From NCBI GenBank assembly GCA_002481295.1, contig DLDU01000047.1:1-64000 (forward strand): a stretch of 64,000 nt of DNA, written 5' to 3'. Below are positions 51,301 through 59,800 of the stretch, one piece after another. Each line of letters begins with the position of its first letter. Within the stretch, counting starts at the first letter, position 1. The notes under the pieces are model-generated. The model saw only the letters and a list, made by a program, of their open reading frames with translations, did no database searches and was not told where the DNA came from. The translations under genes and the position numbers were made by a program. The DNA comes from Prevotella sp. UBA7764 (GTDB lineage Bacteria > Bacteroidota > Bacteroidia > Bacteroidales > Bacteroidaceae).

Positions 51301-52552
51301 CATATTGCGTCTTGGTGAAGTTGGAAGAGAAGATGTCGGTCAATATTTGAAATTTCGTGTCGATATTCTCACCCGTCCGACGTAGCACCAGGTCGCCGAC
51401 GGCATAGAGATTCTGTAGCAGCTCACCGAACCCTTTCAGCTGGCCAAAGCTGGGATGGGTGATACCTTGCAGGTTGCCGAGCCGCCCCTTCAATGCACTA
51501 TCAGGATCCGTCTTCAGCCCATAGATGATATCCATGTAGGGCGTTTTTGGCCCCACCGTCGTGATGCTGACGATACCCTTGCGGTCCTCATCCGTAAGGT
51601 TGTCGACACGTACGAAGGTATCCTTCTTTTTGATGAGCTTCTCCGGAGTGGCGCCTTCCATGGATGAAGTGAAGTTGCGAAACTTCACCCAGGCCAGCAT
51701 GTCCTCCCCTGTCCCCTCAGAACCTACCTCCGTCACGATGAGCTCATAGCGCTTGGTGACGTAGTAGCCATTGGCTGCCGATGGCGAGCCGTTGTATTGC
51801 TGTACCATGATGACATCATCCTTGCGGAAGGGATTATACATCCGCCCTTCCTTGGTGTCGAGATACACCTTGCCACTCTCAGCGTCATAGTGGTCGACCT
51901 CAAGCATGCCTGTGAAGATGCGGTTGTCATTTTCCCCGAGCAGCTGCGAGATGATCATCTCATAGACACGCATGGTTCCGCGAACGATGAGATTGTCTAG
52001 CTCGGCCGTGTAGCGCTGTTCTGTCTTCCCAGCGGCATTTGGCACGGCCTCTCCCCACAGTCTCCAGCCGAATCCATCTAGGAAGCCCGACTGATACTTA
52101 GGAGAGGACAGATCCCCGCCAAAAACGCTGTTGCCCTCTACGAGCAACGAGCCTACCGTGGCCTTGGCCCAGGCTACAATTTGGTCGACGCAGAGCTTGT
52201 ACTTCCCCGTCAGTGTGTCAACTACGGCAATGGCAAAACCAGTCTTAATCTTCTCGCTGAATTCTGGCGAAGCAATGGTATAAGCTATGATGTTGCCGTC
52301 CTTATCGAACTGAAAGATATCATCGATCTTGATACCTTTCAGGAAGGTGATAAGGCCCTTGGCCACGTCATCTTTCTCCTTCGAGAGATACCAATTCGAG
52401 ATATCTGCCAGCGCAGTCTCCACGCTCGCGGCCACATACTTGAAGATCTCCATCATTGTGCTGCCCACCCGCTTTGCGGTATTGGCAGCCTCACGACGCT
52501 CATCACGTATCTGCTCGATGTGCTTCTCTATGTCTTTCGCCTCTAAACTCAT
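48347..52552 (-). CDS. Large tail-fibre/tail-associated protein
   Basis: 1401 aa. N-terminal amphipathic helix (EKHIEQIRDERREAANTAKRV), then a conserved head about 30-420 (SFVFGGDLSSPKYQSGFLDGFGWRLW-like segment about 140-165). Carbohydrate-binding-like sandwiches lie at about 430-640 and 870-1080. Between them are two clear about 48-residue coiled-coil repeats (ALNTQVDLFVNTTYPADKSAI and AVNNRVDTFVNQTYPNDQKEI). The C-terminal receptor-type domain follows, with RIAAKLHNGIVDG near 1310. It is the central fibre or tail-tip protein, first of the fibre block, and likely carries the smaller fibre proteins encoded after it. Confidence 0.75.
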   Translation of the reverse strand: MSLEAKDIEKHIEQIRDERREAANTAKRVGSTMMEIFKYVAASVETALADISNWYLSKEKDDVAKGLITFLKGIKIDDIFQFDKDGNIIAYTIASPEFSEKIKTGFAIAVVDTLTGKYKLCVDQIVAWAKATVGSLLVEGNSVFGGDLSSPKYQSGFLDGFGWRLWGEAVPNAAGKTEQRYTAELDNLIVRGTMRVYEMIISQLLGENDNRIFTGMLEVDHYDAESGKVYLDTKEGRMYNPFRKDDVIMVQQYNGSPSAANGYYVTKRYELIVTEVGSEGTGEDMLAWVKFRNFTSSMEGATPEKLIKKKDTFVRVDNLTDEDRKGIVSITTVGPKTPYMDIIYGLKTDPDSALKGRLGNLQGITHPSFGQLKGFGELLQNLYAVGDLVLRRTGENIDTKFQILTDIFSSNFTKTQYELTDDTNYLHNGQFLTAVGEETFIDGWTIDDTDDTSFWMDPATSLPVMVNGHATAGGNHRIEIERSEGRQVLRVLNCGLTQKNALIDPPKTHKEYSKPTGQTSTKTDAKGNNAVELRKATDGAMEDVQDTLYVSLRIYALTAGQLTIGFTDCTDVEGKTNDLSVRTIDVPYTGEWTTINFNGKWNGTGNFVIRYTGECRIAFVAITDTALSNLARTVSTSIDQTAEAIKLLGQNDDAIAGKFTSLGLVVDALNTQVDLFVNTTYPADKSAIDNRIKVNAAGISALSTKIDTANNNIKQLGVNIDAVNNRVDTFVNQTYPNDQKEIRRLISVNADGISINAKNIDSLNGKVSELGTNYDMLNNSVTTYVNDYTNGYNKLNSRLTTAEGQISAHNTKIGDLTTEYSTLYTDFTKVQSRVTQIGVYYDENGNPIGAKWTEAGILTTADGNVLYAGKGEASDNLLVGTGSGQLWTLEQDRETATLDFTVDEREFVVRNAFPIGDVSFSNSSSSSLAALCSPVSKTEKGKYYILSFSTLVSDESVSDFYVLIGSASSKDGAYTYSEGINYSSRDDDETAHTTMRMLRYRKLDDGIEKRYYIIFQATGKYTRFKFVNRSYRSQVTSSTVTNYSTQSGIPGNVTVSQDSGRVRVTRNYTGTKRSDGQYDITETVTTITATKGYFYAKKIQLEPAVNTDLANVAPSSYKEGQNTIESLIKQTVDSIELRASKIIFKGETIINDKFWVDTNGKVHMNEAYVSGTINANTGKIGGLNISENSLSAGADGYGVTVTPQHIYLQRYDNEASYNYTGKYIHMDAEADNMIDVQLNGGNMQKTYTGIKINGAPSEAYGNFVGLDIDSDIVGVYGERIAAKLHNGIVDGVRTQWYTLDSASGVTVENDCFKVGGEEALSGTVFYMLNTSPLTIHFPIDAPPNAHYTFIKVGNGNLTFKADGGAIRYGSGSKTEFNSASDYEILNFYAYDGNWYLDASNR

Positions 52553-52595
52553 ATCGCAAATTTACGTTATCTTGCCTTGCTTTGAAAATACGTAT

Positions 52596-53171
52596 TTACA
52601 GGTTCCGCAGTACGCTGCTATTTCGTTTCATGGCGGTGAACAACTGGTTTACGACATTTGATAACGTACCGAGATATGCTTCGCCATAGAAGTCCCTGCT
52701 TACCTCTCCAAGCTTGAAGATACTTTGAAGATATTTGTATGCAAACCAATCTCTTCTCTCACGTGGTTTTCCTGTTGTCATGTGTTTTGTACTCCAGCGA
52801 GGGCCGCGGCTGCGAGGCTTGTCCAGCCGTGCCGCCTTGCGCAGCGCCGGGTCGAGGATATCGAGGTTACCTCCATTCTCCTTGTTGTAGCCATTACCTA
52901 CACCTGCAGCGACATAGATACCATATTTCATAAACTCATGGACTATAGTCATCTGGTCGCTCCCACTAATATGCCCCGTAATGTCGTTGTAGAGTTTCTT
53001 GGTGTCGAAGATATTAAGCTTTAGGATTTTCTCTTTCCAAATGTCTATCATCATCTTCACCCATCCTTGCACCCAATCCTCATACTCTTCCTTACTTTTA
53101 TCCAGGTCGAAGTATTCATTTGATTTTGTCCAAATCCCTTTATCAAACTTATGTCCTTTATGTCCACTCAT
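52596..53171 (-). CDS. Phage protein of unknown function, likely neck/tail completion
   Basis: 191 aa, basic and helical, no membrane span (DKGIWTKSNEYFDLDKSKEEYEDWVQGWVKMMIDIWKEK; RGPRWSTKHMTTGKPRERRDWFAYKYL). Overlaps the next-upstream gene by 14 bp. Its size and its place between connector-type genes and the tail fibres are those of HK97-gp10-like proteins; sequence alone does not prove it. Confidence 0.6.
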   Translation of the reverse strand: MSGHKGHKFDKGIWTKSNEYFDLDKSKEEYEDWVQGWVKMMIDIWKEKILKLNIFDTKKLYNDITGHISGSDQMTIVHEFMKYGIYVAAGVGNGYNKENGGNLDILDPALRKAARLDKPRSRGPRWSTKHMTTGKPRERRDWFAYKYLQSIFKLGEVSRDFYGEAYLGTLSNVVNQLFTAMKRNSSVLRNL

Positions 53172-53646
53172 CTTGTTTATACTCCACTTCTATAGGTTCT
53201 TGTGTATATAATGTGAAATAAAGCCCAGCCATTCCATTAATCTGATACCTTCCAAATTCCTGTGTAGGTATGGAGCGTGTCTCAAACTGAACGAACTGCT
53301 CCTCGTATGTGTATTTGTCATTGATTATACGGCTGACGAATTGCCTGAACACTTCTCGACAAAGGTCAAGTTCCTTTTGTCTTGCATCCATATCAGCATA
53401 TTCATAAGCTGAAAGGATAAGGACTGTAAATGCACGACGTTTGGTAAAACCATACGTACCGTCATCAGATGTAAGGTTTTCAGTATTAGTATCACTGATA
53501 CAGACAAACCTACTTCCATCACGGTAGTGTTCAATCAGTCCTTCTAGATCTTGTGGTGTGCTGATTACCACTGGCTTGAATTTCTCCTGCTGGCAGAGCT
53601 TATTCATCTCTGTCATCCTGGTAAAGTATTTGATAGCGTCGAACAT
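53158..53646 (-). CDS. Phage protein of unknown function, tail-terminator size
   Basis: 162 aa alpha/beta protein: a helical start (MFDAIKYFTRMTEMNKL), strands VCISDTNTENL and RRAFTVLILSAYEYA, a helix (ARQKELDLCREVFRQFVSRI), and a closing GRYQINGMAGLYFTLYTQEPIEV. The order strand-helix-strand with a 'Y..NG..GLYF..' end fits small minor structural proteins of siphovirus necks. Assigned by size and position only. Confidence 0.58.
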   Translation of the reverse strand: MFDAIKYFTRMTEMNKLCQQEKFKPVVISTPQDLEGLIEHYRDGSRFVCISDTNTENLTSDDGTYGFTKRRAFTVLILSAYEYADMDARQKELDLCREVFRQFVSRIINDKYTYEEQFVQFETRSIPTQEFGRYQINGMAGLYFTLYTQEPIEVEYKQDEWT

Positions 53647-53649
53647 GGT

Positions 53650-54396
53650 CTACTTGTTTTTTTGCATGATACGTTTCAGCTCCTCGCTCTCGCGTGCCTG
53701 AGCATCCAGCTCGGTAAGCGCACGCAGGGTTGTGGTCTTGTTGAGTATATATTCCTCCTTGGTGACATCGCCCTTGGTCAACAGGCGGATTTGCGCGTCG
53801 GTATATTCCCGCAGCACGTCTTGCGTGATTTCTTCTCCCTCGCCCGTCCGGCGGTAGAAATGGGGAAACAGCTGGCCGAAATAGTCCTTGACGGCCGTCC
53901 ACCACATGGCCACGGAGACATAATCGAATTGTGTCTTGACCATTTTCCCGCCGTCGGGAACATGGTAGAGGATGTCCAGCATCGGGCTGAGCTTTGTCCA
54001 GTCGTGCGAAAGCATCCAAGCCTGGTAATAGTTCTCGCACACGAGATAGTTGCCAAACATCAGGTCGCGCAAATCGAAGCTCACCGCCTCGCAGTGGTGG
54101 AGCACGGCCAGACGGCAGCGCATCTCATTGGGCTTTTTTACCCATTCCACCGTGTCGGCCATCATTGGCAGGAACTCGGGATTGAGCAGAAACGTCTCGC
54201 CTGTAGCAACTCGGTAGCAGAGAATTCCGTCTTTTGTCTCGCTGTCAACGCGGCACCCCATGAAATGGAACAGTGCCGCCATGGTAATCATCTGCATCAT
54301 GTCCTCACGCCCGTCGTAGATATTATACAGGCTGATAACATAGCGCAGCTGTCCTTGCGTAAGCTCCTGCCACCCTTTCGGTATGCGGAACTCCAT
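53650..54396 (-). CDS. Conserved phage protein of unknown function
   Basis: 248 aa from ATG 54396 (MEFRIPKGWQELTQGQLRYV); the open frame extends upstream to 54579, but this would overlap the preceding gene heavily. Helical, with a FHFMGCRV segment and GETFLLNPEFLPMMADTVEW, then TQFDYVSVAMWWTAVKDYFGQLFPHFYRR. No motif recognised. Starts 5 bp past the upstream stop. Likely a structural or assembly protein. Confidence 0.6.
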   Translation of the reverse strand: MEFRIPKGWQELTQGQLRYVISLYNIYDGREDMMQMITMAALFHFMGCRVDSETKDGILCYRVATGETFLLNPEFLPMMADTVEWVKKPNEMRCRLAVLHHCEAVSFDLRDLMFGNYLVCENYYQAWMLSHDWTKLSPMLDILYHVPDGGKMVKTQFDYVSVAMWWTAVKDYFGQLFPHFYRRTGEGEEITQDVLREYTDAQIRLLTKGDVTKEEYILNKTTTLRALTELDAQARESEELKRIMQKNK

Positions 54397-54400
54397 CTGC

Positions 54401-55246
54401 TTAGTTAACAAAGAAGAACGTCGGGTCTTCCGGCTGGTTTTCGTATCTGTCTCCATGGATTGAAGCATATAGTTTGGATTGTTTGTATTCCGGCAGCATA
54501 TCGGCATACCTTTCCATGTAGTCACGCAGTTCCCATTGCGCTGGCACCATGCAAGGCTTCCCAGATTCCATATCACCAATGCTGCGGGCGATATAGTTCA
54601 CCGCACTTTGGTAGATGCCGATGTCTGCATTTGTCATCTTGCCGGTACGCAGTCGGCAAAGCAGCGCGTCGTAGTACTCCTGTGAGATTTCCCGTCTGAC
54701 CATCTGCTCGGCCGTGGCGCGGTACTGGCACACCCGCCGCCAGTTCTCGGCCATGGACAGGTTCCTGTCGATTGGCCCGTACTCGTTTATTTGGCACGGA
54801 TCGTAGTATAGGCTTCGGATCGCATTCTTACCCGCCACAGAGTCTCCCCATTTGTCTGTTTTCACAAGAGCTGCCAGCAGCGCCGAGATGCTCATAAGTG
54901 ACTGCCACTCCATTTCGTCACGCAGCGCCTTGACGCGTGTCTGCGAGGCCGGGGCCGTGTCATTAGTCGATACGACTCCAAAGCCAGTGCCTGTCAACAC
55001 AAGGTCGAGCGATGGAATGGCACGGAAGAAGGCATGGATGCACACGAACTGCAGGATGGCGTTTTTCAGATCATCAGCATCCATCAGAGTGGGGATGTCC
55101 TTGAAGAGCAGATCCTGTAGATGCTGATAAGAGCGGCTGAAATACGGCACCATGCGGTTGAATACGCTCGTATTGCGCTCCGGCATTTTTGCCGCGGGCA
55201 CATACTGCTCAAAAATCTCTTTGGTAATTTCTTTCGTTACGTCCAT
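54401..55246 (-). CDS. Phage head-tail connector-type protein (DUF6712-like)
   Basis: 281 aa, largely helical. The segment LVLTGTGFGVVSTNDTAPASQTRVKALRDEM is very characteristic of a Bacteroidota phage family that lies next to the portal gene (I believe DUF6712). Begins 2 bp after the portal stop. A connector or head-completion role fits position; not a capsid fold as far as I can see. Confidence 0.62.
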   Translation of the reverse strand: MDVTKEITKEIFEQYVPAAKMPERNTSVFNRMVPYFSRSYQHLQDLLFKDIPTLMDADDLKNAILQFVCIHAFFRAIPSLDLVLTGTGFGVVSTNDTAPASQTRVKALRDEMEWQSLMSISALLAALVKTDKWGDSVAGKNAIRSLYYDPCQINEYGPIDRNLSMAENWRRVCQYRATAEQMVRREISQEYYDALLCRLRTGKMTNADIGIYQSAVNYIARSIGDMESGKPCMVPAQWELRDYMERYADMLPEYKQSKLYASIHGDRYENQPEDPTFFFVN

Positions 55247-55248
55247 GG

Positions 55249-56631
55249 TTATTTTTCTTCGTTTATGTTGGAAGCACTATTTATTGTCGTCTGCTTGGCA
55301 TCGGTATTCTTATCAAGTGTGGTAAGCAGGATCATCGGCACATCGGGATAGACCTTATCCTCCCACTCGTTGAAGAGGATGGCCACCTGATGTGGCAGAA
55401 GGAGCAGGTCGTGGGTCATCGTCTCCAGGGCCTGCTTCATCGTGAAGAGCTCCCGCTTGTCCGATCCGCTGTTGTTCATCTGACTCTTACCCGGATTGGC
55501 ACCGGCAAGATTGGGATGCACATTGTCGTCATAGCAGAGCATGTTGCTCACCTCAGCGATATCGTCGTTATATTCGTTGCCGGCCTTCGACGTGTCCACA
55601 AGCGTAATTTTCAGGTTGTGGCGTTCCTTTCCGTCGATGGTAGTGGCAAAGTCGCTCCACACCATTTTGTCGCTGTTTTCCGAGCCCGTCAGGCATTTCT
55701 TGATATTCTCAAGGAAGTCTTTCTTCATGTCCTGGTATGCCTGCGTCCCCTCACTGATGCCCATGGAGTGGGCACGACTCGCCCAAAACTCCTGAGCCAC
55801 CTCGACATGATAGCGGATGTTCGAGCCATTCTTAAGCTTGGCCAGCTTCGCGGCAGTGAGCTGCCCATAGATGTTGTACCAGCCGTCACGCAGCACGCCC
55901 GTCCAGTATGGAGTAGGATACAGTCGGCAGTTGGGTGTCGGTATACGCGTGACGATGGCATACTTGTGATTTTTGGGTGAGTCCGTGCGGAAAACGCCCA
56001 ATTCATCGCGCTCCTTACCCGTGCGGGCGAGCAGGTCGCCGACGGGATCGTCCTCGTCGAGCAGCGGTATCACCTCGATGTCCTTTGGCTGTGCGTTGTC
56101 TTCCCAGTCGGCAAAGAAGATGTTGTTGACCTTCCCGTCCTCGTCCGGCAGCTCAAAGCGCACGTTGCAAGCGTCCTTGTGCACCAGCCGCACGATCTTC
56201 TTCCGGTCGCGGTCGAGGATGACCACAGTCACGGCAAAGGCAAAATACTTCATGTCGACGATCTGCTCCGCAAAGAACTTCTTGACATTGTTGCGGATCA
56301 TCCAGCGCCTTATCTCCGGATCCATGGTCGGCTTGGGCTCTTTGTCCTGACGTGTGGACGCGTCCATGTACTCCACCCCGCGGCCGTAGCACGTCAGCAG
56401 GTTGAAGTACTTGTTTTGCATCATCACCGAATTCTTCTCCACAAGCTCTGTGAGCCGGTAGGGGATCTGGTTCGACGCCCCATAAAGGACAATCTGATAA
56501 TTTCGGTTGCCGACCGATATGGACGTGGTGTACTGCTTCTCCTTTTGCGTGTAGATATCCTTCGATTCGACCGGGCTCACACGGTTCACCGGAATGTCGA
56601 GTACATCGGGTGCTAATGTAATTTTTTCCAT
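55249..56631 (-). CDS. Phage portal protein
   Basis: 460 aa. The pattern NQIPYRLTELVEKNSVMMQNKYFNLLTCYGRGVEY near residue 55-90, a mid-part with an acidic loop (LPDEDGKVNNIFFADWED), CRLYPTPYWTGVLRDGW, an alpha-helical stem region (about 280-330), and DDNVHPNLAGANPGKSQMNNSGSDKRELFTMKQALETM are those of Bacteroidota phage portals. The dodecameric portal is the DNA gate and the site of terminase docking. It lies about 6 kb downstream of the terminase, an unusual separation. Confidence 0.75.
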   Translation of the reverse strand: MEKITLAPDVLDIPVNRVSPVESKDIYTQKEKQYTTSISVGNRNYQIVLYGASNQIPYRLTELVEKNSVMMQNKYFNLLTCYGRGVEYMDASTRQDKEPKPTMDPEIRRWMIRNNVKKFFAEQIVDMKYFAFAVTVVILDRDRKKIVRLVHKDACNVRFELPDEDGKVNNIFFADWEDNAQPKDIEVIPLLDEDDPVGDLLARTGKERDELGVFRTDSPKNHKYAIVTRIPTPNCRLYPTPYWTGVLRDGWYNIYGQLTAAKLAKLKNGSNIRYHVEVAQEFWASRAHSMGISEGTQAYQDMKKDFLENIKKCLTGSENSDKMVWSDFATTIDGKERHNLKITLVDTSKAGNEYNDDIAEVSNMLCYDDNVHPNLAGANPGKSQMNNSGSDKRELFTMKQALETMTHDLLLLPHQVAILFNEWEDKVYPDVPMILLTTLDKNTDAKQTTINSASNINEEK

Positions 56632-56635
56632 GTCT

Positions 56636-56890
56636 CTATATATATACTGGGTGCCCGTTCACGTAGAACAGCAGCACGTCGATGATTTTCCTTACCTCGC
56701 CGTTCTCGTTGTTGCGGTAGTTATGCGTACGGCCTACCGAGTTGCCGGAGGTCACCGTCCAGCCCTTCAGCACGATCTTATGCCCGTCGTGGGCCAGCGC
56801 CACGAGGCTGACAGCCTCATGCTTCTCTGCACATTCGTCGAGGAATGCCTTGACCTCCTGCAGGCTGATGGGTTTGAGAACTTTTTCCAT
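56636..56890 (-). CDS. Small phage protein of unknown function
   Basis: 84 aa from ATG 56890 (MEKVLKPISLQEVKAFLDECAEKHEAVSLVALAHDG), then strands and a C-terminal VRKIIDVLLFYVNGHPVYI. The longer open frame upstream is in another gene. Sits 4 bp before the portal gene. No family recognised. Confidence 0.5.
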   Translation of the reverse strand: MEKVLKPISLQEVKAFLDECAEKHEAVSLVALAHDGHKIVLKGWTVTSGNSVGRTHNYRNNENGEVRKIIDVLLFYVNGHPVYI

Positions 56891-56903
56891 ATTTCTGCCT
56901 CCT

Positions 56904-57983
56904 TTACTCAAATGTGTAATCAAAAGTTCCATCGAAGACACGCAGACGCTTTGTCTCGGTGTCGATGACATTATGGAGCTTCTGCGCATACATCCACGAG
57001 AACTCATACGACGGCATATTGTCGTCCTCGTTGGTCACCTCGTCCTTGACATCAGAGACGACGACCTCCTTGCCCATCTTGCCGCCGTTATAGAGATAGA
57101 CCTGCTGAGAGCGGAAGAGCTCATCCGCCCACTCGGCCATCGCATAGGAGAGGGAGCCGGTATTGGCGGTCAGCTGGCGTTGTTCCTGGATGGCATAGTT
57201 GCGGGTCTTATCACCCACCACAGCCGTGGAATAGGTGAACTTGCTCGACTTCTTGTGCGTACCGGTACAGTGGATATACTCCCAACAGCCAAAGGAGTTG
57301 AGGAAGGCCAGGGACGGGGCTGGTGGAACTTTATCCACCACCAGCTCATAGGGCTGTTCCCGCTCTCCTGACTTGCAGACGTAGCCCACGAGGCGAGCTC
57401 CATCATCGGCATTGACGGCTGCCAGGATCTTCGATGGCGACACATCATAATCCTGCACCTTGCCCGTCGTGTTGACAGGTGCCAAAGTGCCGGACATCTC
57501 TTTGAGCGAGCCATCAGCGGTCACAAAGCAGGCTGATACAGTCAGATCTCCCGCATCGTAGGCGCTCAGGCTCTCTTTGCGCCCCATGGCGGTCACTTTC
57601 GTGCCCATGAGGATGTTAAGGAAGTGCCGCTGGCAGAACGTGGCGGCGTCTATCTGAGGGTCGACATTGCCGAAGAGCACGGTGCCAAGATCCACGTCCA
57701 GGGCAGCGGCCTGCACACCAGAGCCCGTGATGTCATAGACGGAGGCCGCAGCTTTCACGGAACCATACTGGCGCGCGTAGGGCTCGCAGAGATCTCCGGG
57801 ATGGTAGATGGTCACAGAGCTGCTCTCATCGGGGTAATACACCTCGTTGAGCACCTCATGTGTGCCATAGGCCGAGGTCACTTTGATGGACACACGCACT
57901 TGCGCGGACGGGCTTTTGAGCACGAGGTCCTCCATCGTGCCCGTAAAGCTCAGCGGACCGGGTTTACTGATGACCGTCGACAT
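56904..57983 (-). CDS. Phage structural-type protein of unknown function
   Basis: 359 aa beta-rich protein. N-terminus SFTGTMEDLVLKSPSAQVRVSIKVTSAYG, mid HFLNILMGTKVTAMGRKESLSAYDAGDLTVSACF, C-terminus YEFSWMYAQKLHNVIDTETKRLRVFDGTFDYTFE. Multiple predicted beta-sandwich segments and no enzyme motif. Because no major capsid gene is recognised, this and the connector-type gene are the best-sized candidates for a divergent head, tail-tube or fibre protein, but I cannot decide. Confidence 0.58.
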   Translation of the reverse strand: MSTVISKPGPLSFTGTMEDLVLKSPSAQVRVSIKVTSAYGTHEVLNEVYYPDESSSVTIYHPGDLCEPYARQYGSVKAAASVYDITGSGVQAAALDVDLGTVLFGNVDPQIDAATFCQRHFLNILMGTKVTAMGRKESLSAYDAGDLTVSACFVTADGSLKEMSGTLAPVNTTGKVQDYDVSPSKILAAVNADDGARLVGYVCKSGEREQPYELVVDKVPPAPSLAFLNSFGCWEYIHCTGTHKKSSKFTYSTAVVGDKTRNYAIQEQRQLTANTGSLSYAMAEWADELFRSQQVYLYNGGKMGKEVVVSDVKDEVTNEDDNMPSYEFSWMYAQKLHNVIDTETKRLRVFDGTFDYTFE

Positions 57984-57986
57984 AGG

Positions 57987-58382
57987 CTACTCATTGATAC
58001 CGCACCAGTCCTTTGCGATCACCTTGGCTTGCTCGCACCAGGCGTTGAACTCGGTGAATTCGGTGTTATTGGCGCTGTCGCTGCCGTCGTCGCCATTGAT
58101 CTTATGGCGGACGATGCTCAGCTCCTCACTCTCGCTGTACTTCGATCGGATGATGGCATTGGCCACGTCGTGATAGTTGGTCATGTCCTCGCACGGCATG
58201 ATGGTGCCGCCGTCCTTCTCCGTGCCTTCATAGCAGTATGCCTTGCGTGGTTCCGGGGCTTTGTCGCCCTCATAGTGTTCGGGGACGTAGTCATCGACCA
58301 CTGTCTCATTTAGATATCCGATGATGTGCCCGTTGTCATACTGTAGCATCGTGCGGCGGGTTTCGTAATAAGCTTTATACAT
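57987..58382 (-). CDS. Small phage protein of unknown function
   Basis: 131 aa, acidic (many Asp/Glu, GDDGSDSANNTEFTEF); starts MYKAYYETRRTMLQYDNGHIIGYLNETVVDDYVPEHYEG. Four bases before the structural-type gene, same strand. No motif recognised. The region 58383-58517 upstream of it contains a short palindromic stretch (CGCACACGTCTCACGACGCATGCGC) and A8, with no gene. Confidence 0.5.
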   Translation of the reverse strand: MYKAYYETRRTMLQYDNGHIIGYLNETVVDDYVPEHYEGDKAPEPRKAYCYEGTEKDGGTIMPCEDMTNYHDVANAIIRSKYSESEELSIVRHKINGDDGSDSANNTEFTEFNAWCEQAKVIAKDWCGINE

Positions 58383-58517
58383 AAGTCTATCTTTTAAGAT
58401 GTTTCATCGGCAAAGATAACGCACGTACACATTAAATGAAAATACGCAAAAAGGCGCACACGTCTCACGACGCATGCGCCCTCAAAAAAAATGTGCTATT
58501 TGTTTTTTAAAACTTCT

Positions 58518-58781
58518 CTAATCTATTACCCACACCAGGCGGTCATCGACTCTTTCGAGGCGGTAGCCGTGTGAGCTCATGTAGTCAAAGACCTGTGCCT
58601 TCGTGACTTTGAGCGTCTCACGCACGTTGGCAGCGATCTCCTCCGACGTGAACCGCCCGCTGTCGCTCTCATTGCAGAAGTAGGCATCGAGCGCCATTTC
58701 CACCTGCGAGTCCTCTGCAATGGGTGCATCCTTTGTCGGCTTCTCCTTGTCGTAGTGGACAAATTCGATTCGCTTAGCCAT
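58518..58781 (-). CDS. Small phage protein, possible winged-helix
   Basis: 87 aa. N-terminus MAKRIEFVHYDKEKPTKDAPIAED, then EMALDAYFCNESDSGRFTSEEIAANVRETLKVTKAQVFDYMSSHGYRLERVDDRLVWVID. The helix-helix-turn and final beta hairpin resemble a small DNA-binding winged helix. Overlaps the upstream gene by 8 bp. Tentative. Confidence 0.45.
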   Translation of the reverse strand: MAKRIEFVHYDKEKPTKDAPIAEDSQVEMALDAYFCNESDSGRFTSEEIAANVRETLKVTKAQVFDYMSSHGYRLERVDDRLVWVID

Positions 58782-58974
58782 GCTCCACCTCCTTTCCTTT
58801 TGCTCTGTTCAACACTTCACGCAGCTTGGCATCGTCGATCTTGCGGATCACATGCTCGTTGCCCTCTTCGTCTACCAGCACCACGAGATACGATGGATAG
58901 TAGCTGTCTACCACCATCAACTCTATGGCGTTCATGTCCTGAGACACATGCTCTTGCAGATTCCAATCACTCAT
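58774..58974 (-). CDS. Small phage protein of unknown function
   Basis: 66 aa from ATG 58974 (MSDWNLQEHVSQDMNAIELMVVDSYYPSYLVVLVDEEGNEHVIRKIDD), basic C-terminus RAKGKEVEHG. Overlaps both neighbours slightly, part of a tight small-gene operon. No family recognised. Confidence 0.45.
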   Translation of the reverse strand: MSDWNLQEHVSQDMNAIELMVVDSYYPSYLVVLVDEEGNEHVIRKIDDAKLREVLNRAKGKEVEHG

Positions 58975-59260
58975 GGCTGCCTCCTTCCTCATCCTTGTTC
59001 AACCGCGGTATAGCGACAGCGTCCACACGGACCATGTAACTTGCCATCGCAGCCCAGCGAATGATATCACGAACGTCTTTATTATGTGTCATCTCTGATA
59101 CGAGCATTTTTGTAATCGCATAGTTGTCACCTTTTACGTCTCCTCGCAATGAAAAGATGTCCTTGCCCAAAACTTCGTCCACCTCCACGCTGATTTTCGT
59201 ACCAGGCTTCAACTCTGTCTCCATGATCTCGTGCAAGATCTTATTTATTCCCTCGTTCAT
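58967..59260 (-). CDS. Small phage protein of unknown function
   Basis: 97 aa from ATG 59260 (MNEGINKILHEIMETELKPGTKISVEVDEVL), overlapping the upstream stop by ATGA. The longer open frame upstream lies inside the neighbouring gene and is unlikely. Mixed helix/strand, C-terminal DEEGGSHE. No family recognised. Confidence 0.5.
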   Translation of the reverse strand: MNEGINKILHEIMETELKPGTKISVEVDEVLGKDIFSLRGDVKGDNYAITKMLVSEMTHNKDVRDIIRWAAMASYMVRVDAVAIPRLNKDEEGGSHE

Positions 59261-59580
59261 CGCTCGCCTCCTTTCTCGCCTTGGTTCATTCGATAAACAA
59301 TCCAGCCGCTCACGCACATGGCGGCTATGCTCACCAGCGGGGCCTGCTCCACGCATGCCACGGTCATGCCCATGGCCAGGGGAAGCACGATGCCGATGCG
59401 GATGGCCGCACGCCGTGTCACCTCGAACTCTGCGATACGGCTGTAGAACACGCTCTTGGTGTCGAGCCAGTTGTTAACACTTGACTTTGCGCTCTGGATT
59501 CTCTCCTTCAGAGTGATCTTCTCACTCGAAGCAGAAGGGTTGAGTGCATAACCCTCGAAGTTAATGCTTGTCTGTTGCAT
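59257..59580 (-). CDS. Small phage membrane protein
   Basis: 107 aa. Soluble N-terminal half (MQQTSINFEGYALNPSASSEKITLKERIQSAKSSVNNWLD) with a helix RIAEFEVTRR, then two spans (AIRIGIVLPLAMGMTVACV and APLVSIAAMCVSGWIVYRM), basic end. First gene after the promoter/operator region 59581-59831. No family recognised. Confidence 0.5.
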   Translation of the reverse strand: MQQTSINFEGYALNPSASSEKITLKERIQSAKSSVNNWLDTKSVFYSRIAEFEVTRRAAIRIGIVLPLAMGMTVACVEQAPLVSIAAMCVSGWIVYRMNQGEKGGER

Positions 59581-59795
59581 AGCACTATCGTAAACCTTGC
59601 AACCGCCTTAATACGGGTGACGGCTGCTCTCCCCGCTGGTTTACGATAGTGCTGTAACTCCGAAGAGTGGCAAAATCACGGGAAGGCAGCCGTCATATAA
59701 TTAGGCATTACCCTATATTCCATAAAAAAAGCCCTGCCATCAGGCCGAGCGATAACCGACGCTCTGCGGAGTAGATACAACTACTATCGTAAACC
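59581..59795. repeat. Operator-like inverted and direct repeats at a phage promoter
   Basis: A perfect 16-bp inverted repeat (59581-59596 and 59638-59653, AGCACTATCGTAAACC and its complement). A third copy of its 13-bp core ACTATCGTAAACC lies at 59783-59795, six bp from the -7 box of the promoter at 59801-59831. No gene in 59581-59862. Confidence 0.55.
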
Positions 59796-59800
59796 GTTGG

